Positions 1 to 8,360 of a stretch of 64,000 nt of DNA are shown in pieces. The notes beneath the pieces were generated by a model. It was not told the DNA's origin, made no database searches, and saw only the letters and a list, made by a program, of their open reading frames with translations. The first letter of the stretch is position 1. Each line of letters starts with the position of its first letter. The stretch comes from CBDVBE01 sp964543525 (GTDB lineage: Bacteria > Fibrobacterota > Chitinivibrionia > Chitinivibrionales > JANQEN01), in assembly GCA_964543525.1 (NCBI GenBank), contig CAZIYW010000008.1:7883-71882 (forward strand), read 5' to 3'. The position numbers were made by a program, and so were the translations under genes.

Positions 1-58
1 CCAGGACAACATGTTCACCGGCCGCTTCTTCAAGTATACCGTTAATATATTCGAACAA
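1..58 (-). CDS. ruvA: RuvA, Holliday junction binding subunit (5' end only)
   Basis: Only the first 19 codons lie in the window; the gene continues past base 1. The start is a TTG at 58-56 with a good Shine-Dalgarno AGGGAG five bases upstream. The peptide starts MFEYINGILEEAAGEHVVL, matching the RuvA N-terminus (short beta strand, then a Gly-Ile-Leu turn before the OB-fold). Its place directly behind ruvC on the same strand supports the call. RuvA binds four-way junctions and loads the RuvB motor. The identification rests on 19 residues plus context. Confidence 0.6.
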   Translation of the reverse strand, partial: MFEYINGILEEAAGEHVVL

Positions 59-59
59 A

Positions 60-249
60 TATACTCCCTTTTGTGTCTCCGCTCCTTTTTATACCACAAA
101 CGAAAAATAACAAGTCGAATGTATTAAAACAACACATAAAAATAATTGATAGTTTGTGGTTGTCCGGATATTACTTTTTATTCTGTATTTAAAAATATCT
201 CCTGAAACCTTCGGAGGAGGCGCTCTTGTAAAGTATTTCTATGCCCCAA
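60..249 (-). other. ruvC-ruvA intergenic region
   Basis: About 190 AT-rich bases separate ruvC from ruvA. Reading the minus strand, just past ruvC there is a weak stem CTCCT/AGGAG with an 11-base loop followed by ATATTTTT. It could act as a partial terminator but is too short to call firmly. No open frame of interest was seen. Confidence 0.3.
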
Positions 250-759
250 TTAGTACCGTAAAGATTGATAATTATTGAAGGCGCAGATAGCAGTTGCCAA
301 CGCATCATACATATCGGTTTTAATATCTCTATCCGGTAGTCGAAGCATCGTTTTTACCATATATGAGACCTGTGATTTGGCTGCATTTCCGTTTCCTACC
401 ACCGCTTTTTTAATTTCACGGGGAGTATACTCAACGACAAGCGCTCCTGATTTTTTCGCCGCAAGGAGCGCCACACCCCGCGCATGTCCCAGCACTAAAG
501 TGGTGTTAATATTCTTTGCATAAAAAGCCTGCTCAATGGAAACACATTCCGGAGAGAATTCTCCCATTTTCACCAGTAATCCATCATAAATACATTCAAG
601 CTTTTCCGGGAGTGACGCTTGTCGCGGGGTGGTGATAATACCGGCTCCTTCGTAATAGATAGTATTTCCTCTGGAACGGATTATTCCATATCCGGTAACC
701 TGAGTTCCCGGATCAACACCGAAGAATATCACAATACCACGCCTCTTTCCGCTTAACAT
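250..759 (-). CDS. ruvC: RuvC, Holliday junction resolvase
   Basis: RuvC cuts Holliday junctions symmetrically during recombinational repair, working with RuvAB. The RNase-H-like fold is recognisable: FGVDPGTQVTGYG near the N-terminus (first catalytic Asp), SIEQAFYAKN in the middle (catalytic Glu), and DMYDALATAICAF at the C-terminus (the last two acidic residues). The length, 169 residues from the ATG, is normal or slightly long. That ATG overlaps the stop of the upstream gene as TAATG, which favours coupled translation. An internal GTG at 732 with AGAGG upstream would give a more usual start (MIFFGVDPG) and is the alternative. It sits in a yebC-hypothetical-ruvC-ruvA order, a common arrangement. 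Confidence 0.95.
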   Translation of the reverse strand: MLSGKRRGIVIFFGVDPGTQVTGYGIIRSRGNTIYYEGAGIITTPRQASLPEKLECIYDGLLVKMGEFSPECVSIEQAFYAKNINTTLVLGHARGVALLAAKKSGALVVEYTPREIKKAVVGNGNAAKSQVSYMVKTMLRLPDRDIKTDMYDALATAICAFNNYQSLRY

Positions 760-1286
760 TACAAGGGTGATTCACCAAGAGAATAGGCAATAGAGTAAAT
801 GCGCGGGGCATTCTTTTTCAATAAATAAAGATATTTTTTCCCGGTATATCGCGATTCCGACACTTCGACTTCAAGAGCTAAATCTCCAGACCCGAGACGA
901 TTAAAATACTTATCATACAGTAAAAACGTAAACCGTCTCTTGTGTTCAACCGGAAATTCCGTTGAATCGCTATAGAGTTCAATCCGGGCGTTACAGTATT
1001 TGGTAAAAGTTGTTATTCTTTCCTGTTGTCCGGCAGTAAAAAAAGTAAAGGAATTTTTATACATTTGTACGGTCATATTCTCTTCAATCCGATCGCAGAT
1101 TAAGGAGTCGATATTTGTTATCTCATTAATGTATTCCTGCCATTTTATATCATATAATCGGGCACAGGATACTTCCTGGTCAGGTGTATCAACATGCGCA
1201 CAGGTAAATAAAAGAGAGAATATACCCAAAACCGTGCTATATATACTGTAAAATTCAGTGTTCTGTTCATCCTGTTTACGGTGCAA
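759..1286 (-). CDS. Hypothetical protein between yebC and ruvC, possibly exported
   Basis: No family was recognised. The frame opens with TTG at 1286, only four bases after yebC, and its stop overlaps the ruvC start, so it is probably translated as part of the operon. A short hydrophobic stretch (LGIFSLLFTCAH, about residues 20-31) followed by polar sequence looks like an export signal. The Cys could be a lipobox Cys, but the -2 position is Phe, so a lipoprotein is uncertain. The mature part is rich in charged and aromatic residues and ends in a predicted beta-rich region. The start codon is uncertain: a second TTG just before the hydrophobic segment is possible. Confidence 0.6.
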   Translation of the reverse strand: MHRKQDEQNTEFYSIYSTVLGIFSLLFTCAHVDTPDQEVSCARLYDIKWQEYINEITNIDSLICDRIEENMTVQMYKNSFTFFTAGQQERITTFTKYCNARIELYSDSTEFPVEHKRRFTFLLYDKYFNRLGSGDLALEVEVSESRYTGKKYLYLLKKNAPRIYSIAYSLGESPL

Positions 1287-1289
1287 CTT

Positions 1290-2039
1290 TTATCCGGCAT
1301 ACTTCTTCATATCTTCTTCGCTGATATCAAAGTTACCATAGACATTCTGCGTATCATCAAGGTCGTCAAGGTCGTTCATCAAGCGCAATATTTTCGATAC
1401 GTTTTCACCTTCAACTTTAACGGAATTTTCCGGTACTTTTGTCAACTCCGCAGATGCAGGTGTGATGCCGACTTTTGTAAGAGCGGACCGGACTTCTTCA
1501 AATGCATCAGGCGGTGTAGTAATTTCAAATACATCGCCTTCCTCAACCATATCTTCAGCGCCAGCTTCGAGGACGAGTTCCATGAGCTTTTCTTCATCCG
1601 CAGCATCTTTCGGCACGGTAAGATATCCTTTTGAATGAAACATCCACATAACTGAATTTGGCGCCCCTATATTGCCGCCGGCTTTTGTAATGACATGCCT
1701 GACTTCAGCGACGGTTCTGTTCTTATTATCGGTCATACTTTCGATAACAATTGCCACGCCGCCGGGTCCGTATGCTTCAAAGGTAATTTCTTCATAAGAC
1801 ACACCATCTATTTGTCCCGTTCCTTTGGCTATGGCATTTTCAATATTTTTATTCGGCATATTATTATTTCGGGCGTTATTAACGGCCGATCGCAACCGCG
1901 GGTTTGCATCAGGGTCACCTCCTCCCATACGTGCTGCAATGGTAATTTCTCGTATAAGCCTGCTGAAAAGCTTACCGCGGGCGGCATCAGCTTTTCCCTT
2001 GGCTCGTTTAATGGTTGCCCATTTTGAATGACCAGACAT
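1290..2039 (-). CDS. yebC: YebC/TACO1-family protein
   Basis: The opening MSGHSKWATIKRAKGKADAARG is the family hallmark, and the 249-residue length is standard. Further typical stretches are NMPNKNIENAIAKGTG and YEAYGPGGVAI-like sequence (here FEAYGPGGVAIVIES). YebC/TACO1 proteins act in translation of difficult peptides such as proline stretches, and some have been described as transcription regulators. The gene is followed four bases later by a hypothetical and then ruvC, a widespread neighbourhood. The start ATG is preceded by AGGAAG. Residues 1-249 appear intact, with nothing unusual. Confidence 0.95.
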   Translation of the reverse strand: MSGHSKWATIKRAKGKADAARGKLFSRLIREITIAARMGGGDPDANPRLRSAVNNARNNNMPNKNIENAIAKGTGQIDGVSYEEITFEAYGPGGVAIVIESMTDNKNRTVAEVRHVITKAGGNIGAPNSVMWMFHSKGYLTVPKDAADEEKLMELVLEAGAEDMVEEGDVFEITTPPDAFEEVRSALTKVGITPASAELTKVPENSVKVEGENVSKILRLMNDLDDLDDTQNVYGNFDISEEDMKKYAG

Positions 2040-2051
2040 ACTTCCTCACTT

Positions 2052-2885
2052 TCATGCAGTTAAACCGGTTAATTGCTCCAAATGTATCTGTTCTATATTT
2101 GTCAGCTCCGTACCGAGAAACCGTGCAGCATTCCGTTTAAAATTGGGAGTAACGTCGGTAACATAGAATTGACTCTCAGCAATACCCTCTTTTTTTCCAT
2201 CCGTGTGCACATCAAGTGCATTGATAATATCCTGTGCCTCCTTTGCCGTCCATAGCGCACTATCGATAAGTTCTATTCTGCTGCTGACGGTTCCCTGTAT
2301 AACCTCCATCAGCAGCGGATAATGGGTGCACCCGAGAATAAGGCAGTCGATACCGATATCAACCAGCTCATACAGATAATATTGCGCGGTCATCCGGGTA
2401 ATATCATGGTTAACCAGTCCTTCCTCGACAAGAGGGACAAACAGAGGACATTCTTTTCCATACACTTTAATTGTGGGATCAATATTGGTTATTCCCCGCG
2501 TATAGGAATTGGCCTTGATTGTCGCGGTGGTACCAATCACCCCGACTTTTTTATCCGCCGTGCGAGTGACGGCAGCTTTACATCCGGGCAAAACTACGCC
2601 GATAACGGGTATTTCTTCAACATGCGCTTTAATGTGATCCAGAGCGACGGAGGAAGCGGTATTACAGGCAACAATAAGCATCTTGATATCTTTGGCTGTT
2701 AAAAAGCGTGTGTCCTGAGCGGAAAATTCTTTAATGGTTTCATCAGACCGCCCGCCATAGGGGCATCGTGCCGTATCTCCCAGATAAATAATCTGTTCAT
2801 ACGGCATTAAACGTAACAGCTCTTTGACAACGGTAAGTCCTCCCAGTCCTGAATCAAATACGCCAATGGCTCGATCGTCGCTCAT
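2052..2885 (-). CDS. murI: Glutamate racemase
   Basis: MurI converts L-glutamate to D-glutamate for peptidoglycan stem peptides, in the cytoplasm. Visible motifs are IGVFDSGLGGLTV at the N-terminus, VACNTASSVALD (first catalytic Cys) and LGCTHYPLL (second catalytic Cys), in the right order and spacing. At 277 residues it has normal length. Its ATG overlaps the stop of the upstream amidase gene by four bases (ATGA), so the two are coupled. Together with the amidase and the dcw cluster nearby it makes this end of the window a cell-wall region. Confidence 0.96.
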   Translation of the reverse strand: MSDDRAIGVFDSGLGGLTVVKELLRLMPYEQIIYLGDTARCPYGGRSDETIKEFSAQDTRFLTAKDIKMLIVACNTASSVALDHIKAHVEEIPVIGVVLPGCKAAVTRTADKKVGVIGTTATIKANSYTRGITNIDPTIKVYGKECPLFVPLVEEGLVNHDITRMTAQYYLYELVDIGIDCLILGCTHYPLLMEVIQGTVSSRIELIDSALWTAKEAQDIINALDVHTDGKKEGIAESQFYVTDVTPNFKRNAARFLGTELTNIEQIHLEQLTGLTA

Positions 2886-4240
2886 AACCCTGCCTCATAT
2901 TTCTTTTTAAATAGTACAACCGCATTACTGATTGCACCGGCAATTTTTTTCTGAAATTTTTTATTTGTCAGCAATTTCTCTTCATTGGGATTTGAAATAA
3001 AGCATGTCTCAACCAGAACCGACGGCATATACGCCCCGTTAAGCACCCAGAAATTCGCCTGTCCCACTCCTTTCTGCAGCGCGCGAACCCTGGTCAATGC
3101 CTTTCCGAATGATTCTGCGATCAATATTGACAAATCCTGACTCTCACTGAGAAATTCATTGTTTGCCATATCGATTAGAATATTTTGCAGATAATCTCCC
3201 TTCTGGACATCTTCTTCCAGTTCAATAACCGAATTTTCAATCATAGCGGCGAGCTTATCAACTTCATTTTTTGCCTGGGACAGGAAATAGATTTTATACC
3301 CTTTTACATAACTTTTTTTCTTTTTATTCCCGGCAATGCTGTTCGCGTGAACACTGATAAAAAGGTCGGCTTTTTTGTCGTTTGCAAATTTTGTTCTCTG
3401 TCGCAGAGGAATAAATTCATCGGTTGATCGGGTCATATATACCCGCAGATTTGTCTTTTCCTTAAGTATATCACGCAATGCGAGACTTATCGACAGTACG
3501 ACATCCTTTTCTTTTACCCCATTCTGTCCAATCGCGCCGGGATCTTTGCCGCCATGCCCCGGATCAATTACTACTGTTTTAATTACCTCCACCCTTCCTT
3601 CCGCCTTCATTTTTTCGGTAGTATCAGTCCGGGGAACTGACGGTACAGTAACCACCGCTTCTTCGGGAGCTTTTCTGCCGGTTACTTTTTTTTTGTCTAT
3701 TACCGCCGGCGTTTTCAGGGTCGCTTCATTTTCTGCGATTACTCTATTTTCCGAAGCCTTTTTATCAGCGTGCTCCCCCATCGTTAATCGCTGCTCACTC
3801 TCAGACCAGACAAGAGGCTTACCACTCATTTTCTTAAACAGGTCAGCCGCAATTTCGACAGGCACATAGAGATTACCGTGATCCCGCTCCGGTGGTTTCG
3901 GCAGTTGAAATGTTGAATTATTTATCTGATAAAACGGATTGTTTTGTATAAAAGCGACGGTGTTCTCCTCAGTAGAGGCAGTAAATCGTTCGCTATACCT
4001 GTCCCACTCCCAATCCATTCCCAGTTTTTCTACCAGATGAGCTAATGATATGTACACCTGGCCCGTAATTACCCTGGATGGTATGGTATCTTTTGTTGTA
4101 TTGTCAGTATTGACCAGGTATATACTATCTGGGAAGCACCAGAATGGCAGTCCTATGATAATCAAGGAAAAGAGTATATCGCGGATACGGTATTCAGCAG
4201 TTAATTTCATAATGGTTCTATCCATACAACACATTGTCAT
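2882..4240 (-). CDS. N-acetylmuramoyl-L-alanine amidase (Amidase_3)
   Basis: The C-terminal half (about residues 225-445) is a zinc amidase of the LytC/AmiC type that cuts the bond between muramic acid and the stem peptide. It shows VVIDPGHGGKDPGAIG (first zinc His), a Glu-containing KEKDVVLS segment, FISVHANS (zinc His) and LVETCFISNPNEE (catalytic Glu). The N-terminal part has a hydrophobic signal-like segment (about 15-35) and a region resembling the copper-amine-oxidase N-terminal-like domain, which is common on such amidases. A lysine-rich linker joins them. The start is uncertain: ATGs at 4240, 4225 and 4210 are all possible. Likely periplasmic, acting in daughter-cell separation or wall turnover. 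Confidence 0.92.
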   Translation of the reverse strand: MTMCCMDRTIMKLTAEYRIRDILFSLIIIGLPFWCFPDSIYLVNTDNTTKDTIPSRVITGQVYISLAHLVEKLGMDWEWDRYSERFTASTEENTVAFIQNNPFYQINNSTFQLPKPPERDHGNLYVPVEIAADLFKKMSGKPLVWSESEQRLTMGEHADKKASENRVIAENEATLKTPAVIDKKKVTGRKAPEEAVVTVPSVPRTDTTEKMKAEGRVEVIKTVVIDPGHGGKDPGAIGQNGVKEKDVVLSISLALRDILKEKTNLRVYMTRSTDEFIPLRQRTKFANDKKADLFISVHANSIAGNKKKKSYVKGYKIYFLSQAKNEVDKLAAMIENSVIELEEDVQKGDYLQNILIDMANNEFLSESQDLSILIAESFGKALTRVRALQKGVGQANFWVLNGAYMPSVLVETCFISNPNEEKLLTNKKFQKKIAGAISNAVVLFKKKYEAGL

Positions 4241-4249
4241 GTAAATTGT

Positions 4250-4693
4250 TCATCGGTGCTTCATAATTTTAGCCAGCCGCTTCTTAGATTCCTGTGCAGC
4301 AATCTTCCGGCGCTTATCATATTTTTTTCTGCCCCGGCATAGACCAAGCTCCAGTTTTACCCATTGCTTCTTAAAATAAACTGAGAGTGGAATAAGTGTC
4401 AGGTGTTTTCTTTCTACCTCCCCGCATAAGCGAAGTACTTCCTTTTTATGTAACAGAAGTTTACGGATTCGGTACGGATCATGATTAAATTGATTTCCCT
4501 GTTCAAACGGACTGATATGCATATGGTACAGAAATAATTCACCCGTCCTGCAAACGGCGTAACTATCGAGGAGATTTATTTTTCCGGCCCGAATGGATTT
4601 AACCTCAGTACCAACAAGCTCAACTCCCGCTTCTATCTTTTCAAGTACCTCATAATTATGAAAGGCTTTTCTATTTCGTGCAATTATTTTCAT
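4250..4693 (-). CDS. smpB: SsrA-binding protein SmpB
   Basis: SmpB binds tmRNA and carries it to stalled ribosomes. The protein is 147 residues, begins MKIIARNRKAFHNYE, and has the family's GTEVKSIRAGKINLLDSY segment and a basic C-terminal tail (KRRKIAAQESKKRLAKIMKH) that enters the mRNA channel. All parts look intact. It is the first gene of a minus-strand run leading into the amidase and murI. The tmRNA gene itself was not seen in this window. Confidence 0.96.
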   Translation of the reverse strand: MKIIARNRKAFHNYEVLEKIEAGVELVGTEVKSIRAGKINLLDSYAVCRTGELFLYHMHISPFEQGNQFNHDPYRIRKLLLHKKEVLRLCGEVERKHLTLIPLSVYFKKQWVKLELGLCRGRKKYDKRRKIAAQESKKRLAKIMKHR

Positions 4694-4864
4694 TCAATAC
4701 TTTACGTTCATCTGTTATATATATTATTATTACCAGGAATGAAGTGTACAAAAATAGTTTGCCGTTGCCGTAGTAATCAATTTGCATTTATAGTATATAT
4801 GATTTTTATTTTAAGTACCAGTCTGTATACATACACCTAACCTTTAACTGTGGGGTTGAATAAA
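4694..4864. other. Divergent intergenic region between smpB and the HIT gene
   Basis: About 170 AT-rich bases separate two divergently transcribed genes, so promoters for both must lie here. Several TATAAT-like words are present on both strands, but AT-richness makes any single choice unsafe. No open frame of interest was seen. Confidence 0.4.
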
Positions 4865-5209
4865 ATGGATAAATGTATTTTCTGTAAAATCCTTAACGGC
4901 GATATAAAAGCAAAGAAAGTGTACGAAGATGACTATACCCTGGCCTTTCACGATATCAGCCCCCAGGCGCCTACACATCTTCTGGTTATTACCAGGGAGC
5001 ATTTTTCGGGAATTCATGAGATTCCCGATGAAAAAATGGAAATAATTGCCAAGTTGTTCATTGCAGTGAGTAAGGTCGTCACACAGGAAGGACTTGTTAA
5101 AAACGGGTATCGCATTGTTCTCAATTCAGGAAAAGAGAGCGGCCAGGAAGTGCCGCACATTCATGTCCATATACTTGCCGGCAGACCGATGCACTGGCCC
5201 CCGGGATAA
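4865..5209 (+). CDS. HIT-family nucleotide-binding protein
   Basis: A 114-residue protein starting MDKCIFCKILNGDIKAK and ending just after the His triad VPHIHVHIL. This is the Hint/PKCI-like branch of the HIT family, which hydrolyses AMP conjugates such as AMP-lysine. The two N-terminal Cys (CIFC) and the His residues fit a zinc-containing member. The ATG at 4865 was chosen over the in-frame GTG at 4850 because family members begin at this Met. It converges with the small gene at 5241-5417. Confidence 0.93.
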   Translation: MDKCIFCKILNGDIKAKKVYEDDYTLAFHDISPQAPTHLLVITREHFSGIHEIPDEKMEIIAKLFIAVSKVVTQEGLVKNGYRIVLNSGKESGQEVPHIHVHILAGRPMHWPPG

Positions 5210-5240
5210 GAAACCGTTTAACACTTCAGCAAATGTACTC

Positions 5241-5417
5241 TCAGTTAAGGACCTCCACCAACAGGTGCGTACTGTCGTCTTCCGTGTTAAACCAGAAAAG
5301 CAGCCTGTCTTCGTTTGTAGTAAAACATTCTTCAAGTAATGCCGCATTGCCACAGGGATAAATCCTCTCGTGTTCTTCAATTGCGCGTTGTATTAATCTC
5401 ATTTTTTCTTCACTCAT
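5241..5417 (-). CDS. Small hypothetical protein downstream of ftsZ (58 aa)
   Basis: A 58-residue frame starting MSEEKMRLIQRAIEEHERIY and ending HLLVEVLN, acidic, with an amphipathic helix followed by a probable beta-hairpin. AGGAG lies six bases upstream of the ATG, the best ribosome-binding site in this stretch. It lies in the same direction as the dcw cluster, 177 bases after ftsZ, and converges with the HIT gene. No family was recognised. A longer minus-strand frame at 5126-5380 overlaps it but runs through the HIT gene and has no ribosome-binding site, so this one is preferred. Confidence 0.6.
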   Translation of the reverse strand: MSEEKMRLIQRAIEEHERIYPCGNAALLEECFTTNEDRLLFWFNTEDDSTHLLVEVLN

Positions 5418-5514
5418 TGATAACTCCTGTCTCTATCAATAAGGATAATCGCTCATGAAATTTTACACGATACTCGAAATAACGAATCCCTCGTACACTG
5501 GTATATGCAGAGCA

Positions 5515-5550
5515 GTGGAGTATTCAATTCTCGTTGTTCGTATACTCCAC
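5515..5550. repeat. Inverted repeat between ftsZ and the 58-aa gene
   Basis: GTGGAGTAT at 5515-5523 and ATACTCCAC at 5542-5550 form a perfect 9-bp stem with an 18-base loop. There is no T-run on either side, so a rho-independent terminator is not supported. The word GTGGAGTATTC also occurs near 57.27 kb (reverse strand), which suggests a dispersed intergenic repeat. Confidence 0.55.
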
Positions 5551-5594
5551 CACTCATGACTGCGCATAGTACTACCCCTCCCCATTCCAATCGA

Positions 5595-7019
5595 TCACTG
5601 CATCTGTTTTCTTAAAAAGGTCGGAACATCCATATCATCTTCATAATGTGAAATTACCTGACCTTTAGAGACAAATATCTGCTCTCTCCGGATATTTCCA
5701 GTCTTGACAACGACCGGCATTTCAACCGACCGGGAATGACTTTCAGCTTTACGTGTGCGCGATTCTTTCTCATCGTTTACTAGGGATTCAGTTTTATCAA
5801 CCGACTCACACTCCGGTTTCCCTTCAGGTTGATCGCTGGATGTATTAATAACGTCCAGTTCAGTAGTCTCTTTTTCATATTCCTGCGTTACCTCTTTGGA
5901 GACGACTTGCAGGGGAGATTTGATTCCCTTTTCCCTTTGCTGCGGCAGGTCGAAGGACATCTGCTCCACCTTTTTCTCTACCGGTTTCCGTACCCGTTCA
6001 AAGCCTTTGGCAAGCGAGATTTTTTTACCGGAGGTACTCTCGGGGGCTACTGATTCTTCATTAAAGCCGGTTGCAATGACCGTAACCTGAATCTTTCCGC
6101 TCATCTGCGGGTCAGTCACCGCACCAAAGATTATATTGGTATCATTATCTTCACCAACCGCATCGTAGATAGTTTGCGTAGCATCACCGACATCGTAAAG
6201 CGTCAGGTCTTCACCGCCGGTCACATTAATAAGGATACCTTTGGCGCCTGCAATGGAGATATCATCAAGCATGGGACTGTGAATTGCGGCATCGGCAGCG
6301 AGGGCAGCACGGTTATCACCTTCAGAGTAGCCACTGCCCATCAGGGCGTCACCCATACCCTTCATTATTGTTTTCACATCTGCAAAATCGAGGTTTACCA
6401 GGCCATGCACGGATATCAGATCCGAGATACCCTTTGTTGCATGATGCAACACCTGATCGGCGGTTTTAAAGGCATCCATCAATGAGGTATTCCTGTCGAC
6501 AATAGAAAGAAGTTTCTGATTGGGAATGACAATAATGGTATCAACACTTTTCCGTAACTCATCAATTCCTTTCTTTGCGTTTTTATCACGGATTTTACCT
6601 TCAAATAAGAATGGGCGCGTTACTATAGCCACGGTGAGAATATCCATTTCTTTGGTTACCTCAGCGACAACCGGCGCGCCGCCGGTACCGGTTCCGCCGC
6701 CCATACCGGCGGTGATAAAAACCATATCAGAGCCCTCAAGTATATCGGCTATTTTTTCCTGATCTTCCTCCATAGCAATCCTGCCGATCTCAGGATTGGC
6801 GCCTGCCCCGAGGCCTTTCGTAATACGTTCACCGATCTGCAGTCTATGGGTAGCCCGGTTATTATCAAGGGCCATTGCATCGGTATTAACCGATATAAAT
6901 TCAACACCGGACAGTCCTTCTTCAATCATCCGGTTTACCGCGTTACCGCCGGCGCCGCCGATACCAATCACTTTCATTTTAGCGACGGTATCAAACTTCT
7001 CGTCTAAGGTGAATACCAT
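5595..7019 (-). CDS. ftsZ: Cell division protein FtsZ
   Basis: FtsZ is the tubulin-like GTPase that forms the division ring. The GTP-binding domain has KVIGIGGAGGNAVNRM near residue 16, the tubulin signature GGGTGTGGAPVVAE, and NVDFADV-like sequence (here NLDFADVKTIM). A long variable acidic/basic linker of about 130 residues follows residue 320, then the C-terminal peptide DVPTFLRKQMQ that binds FtsA and other partners. At 474 residues it is long because of this linker. It ends at TGA directly after the conserved tail, which also argues that TGA is an ordinary stop here. It closes the dcw cluster, 48 bases after ftsA. Confidence 0.98.
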   Translation of the reverse strand: MVFTLDEKFDTVAKMKVIGIGGAGGNAVNRMIEEGLSGVEFISVNTDAMALDNNRATHRLQIGERITKGLGAGANPEIGRIAMEEDQEKIADILEGSDMVFITAGMGGGTGTGGAPVVAEVTKEMDILTVAIVTRPFLFEGKIRDKNAKKGIDELRKSVDTIIVIPNQKLLSIVDRNTSLMDAFKTADQVLHHATKGISDLISVHGLVNLDFADVKTIMKGMGDALMGSGYSEGDNRAALAADAAIHSPMLDDISIAGAKGILINVTGGEDLTLYDVGDATQTIYDAVGEDNDTNIIFGAVTDPQMSGKIQVTVIATGFNEESVAPESTSGKKISLAKGFERVRKPVEKKVEQMSFDLPQQREKGIKSPLQVVSKEVTQEYEKETTELDVINTSSDQPEGKPECESVDKTESLVNDEKESRTRKAESHSRSVEMPVVVKTGNIRREQIFVSKGQVISHYEDDMDVPTFLRKQMQ

Positions 7020-7067
7020 ATACCCTCCTTTGGGAATGATTTAGATTAATATGTTTACTTTTTCCGT

Positions 7068-8303
7068 TTAAAAAAATTCTTTTACCCAGTTTTTCATTTT
7101 GTCGAATATTTTTCTGAATGAATCGTCAGTGCTGAATGATTTACGCGTTTTGCTCTGCTCATTCGTTTCAACCGCGTACTGGCAAAGACCGACCCCCGTT
7201 GCATGGATAGGTGAGCGGGCGGCTTCAGTCAACCCGCCGAATCCGGTCGGTATTCCCAGTTTTACCGGCATCTCAAAAATCCGCTCCGCTAACTCCTGCA
7301 TACCCTCCATCAACGAACCGCCGCCGGTTAATACCACACCGGCACCCAGCATCTCTGCAAATTCGGTACGCTTAATCTCCCGTAATGCAAGTGATAAAAT
7401 CTCTTCAACCCGCGGTTCGATTATGGATGACAACACTGCCCGGGAAACTTCCCGCTGCTCCCTGCCGCCGACTCCCGGGACATTGACATATTCGTTATTT
7501 TTCACGAGCGGTGAAAACGCACACCCGTGTTTCTTTTTTATCTCTTCAGCCTTTTCAATCGGTGTCCTGATACCTATAGCAATATCCTTGGTTACATATT
7601 CACCACCCAGTCCGACAACGGCAGTATGACGTATGCTTTCTTCCGAGTAAATTGCAATATCAGTCGTACCGCCCCCCATATCAATCAGGGCAACACCCAG
7701 TTCCTTCTCATCATCCTCAAGCACCGCATAGCTCGAAGCCAGCGGCTCCAGGACCAGATCTATAACCTTTAATCCGGCTTTATCGACACTTTTGTAAATG
7801 TTCTGTGCGCTGGTCACCGCCCCGGTAATGATATGCACCTGTGTCTCCAGCCGGACGCCGCACATGCCCACCGGATCTTTAATTCCTTTCTGCTCATCAA
7901 CAATATATTCCTGTGGAATGACATGAAGTATTTCACGATCCATGGGTATGGAGACGGCCTGCGCATTATCAATCGCCCGGGCAACATCCTGTTTGGTTAT
8001 CTCATTGTTCTCACCTTTTGTTGCAATGACTCCTCTGCTGTTAATCGCCCGGATATGGTCTCCTGCGATACCGACATACACAGCATCTACATCTATACCT
8101 GCCATGAGTTCCGCTTCTTCCACCGCTTTCTGTATCGAACGTACCGTCTTATCGATATTAACCACCACCCCCTTCCGCAGCCCATTTGAAGGAGTTACCC
8201 CGACACCGATGATTTTCATCTCTCCACCGGTGTCAATTTCCGAAATGATACACGCAATCTTTGTTGTTCCAATATCAAGACCGACAAACACATTATCATC
8301 CAT
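7068..8303 (-). CDS. ftsA: Cell division protein FtsA
   Basis: FtsA is the actin-like ATPase that tethers FtsZ to the inner membrane. The protein starts VFVGLDIGTTKIACIISE (phosphate-1 loop), has the 1C subdomain region after about residue 85, and VALIDMGGGTTDIAIY (phosphate-2) and GVVLTGGGSLMEG (adenosine motif). The last residues, FDKMKNWVKEFF, form the amphipathic membrane-targeting helix. The length of 411 residues is normal. It lies between ftsQ and ftsZ in the usual order. Confidence 0.97.
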   Translation of the reverse strand: MDDNVFVGLDIGTTKIACIISEIDTGGEMKIIGVGVTPSNGLRKGVVVNIDKTVRSIQKAVEEAELMAGIDVDAVYVGIAGDHIRAINSRGVIATKGENNEITKQDVARAIDNAQAVSIPMDREILHVIPQEYIVDEQKGIKDPVGMCGVRLETQVHIITGAVTSAQNIYKSVDKAGLKVIDLVLEPLASSYAVLEDDEKELGVALIDMGGGTTDIAIYSEESIRHTAVVGLGGEYVTKDIAIGIRTPIEKAEEIKKKHGCAFSPLVKNNEYVNVPGVGGREQREVSRAVLSSIIEPRVEEILSLALREIKRTEFAEMLGAGVVLTGGGSLMEGMQELAERIFEMPVKLGIPTGFGGLTEAARSPIHATGVGLCQYAVETNEQSKTRKSFSTDDSFRKIFDKMKNWVKEFF

Positions 8304-8360
8304 ATCTGCCTCCGCATCCCCTTTGTATTGTTTCTTGTCACAAGTTATGTATTATTTCAT

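Noticed and set aside
5126..5380. Minus-strand frame of 84 codons overlapping the HIT gene
   Set aside because: It runs through the conserved His-triad region of the HIT gene and has no ribosome-binding site; the frame at 5241-5417 has AGGAG and fits better.
5515..5550. Rho-independent terminator of the dcw cluster
   Set aside because: The stem is good but no T-run follows on the transcribed strand.
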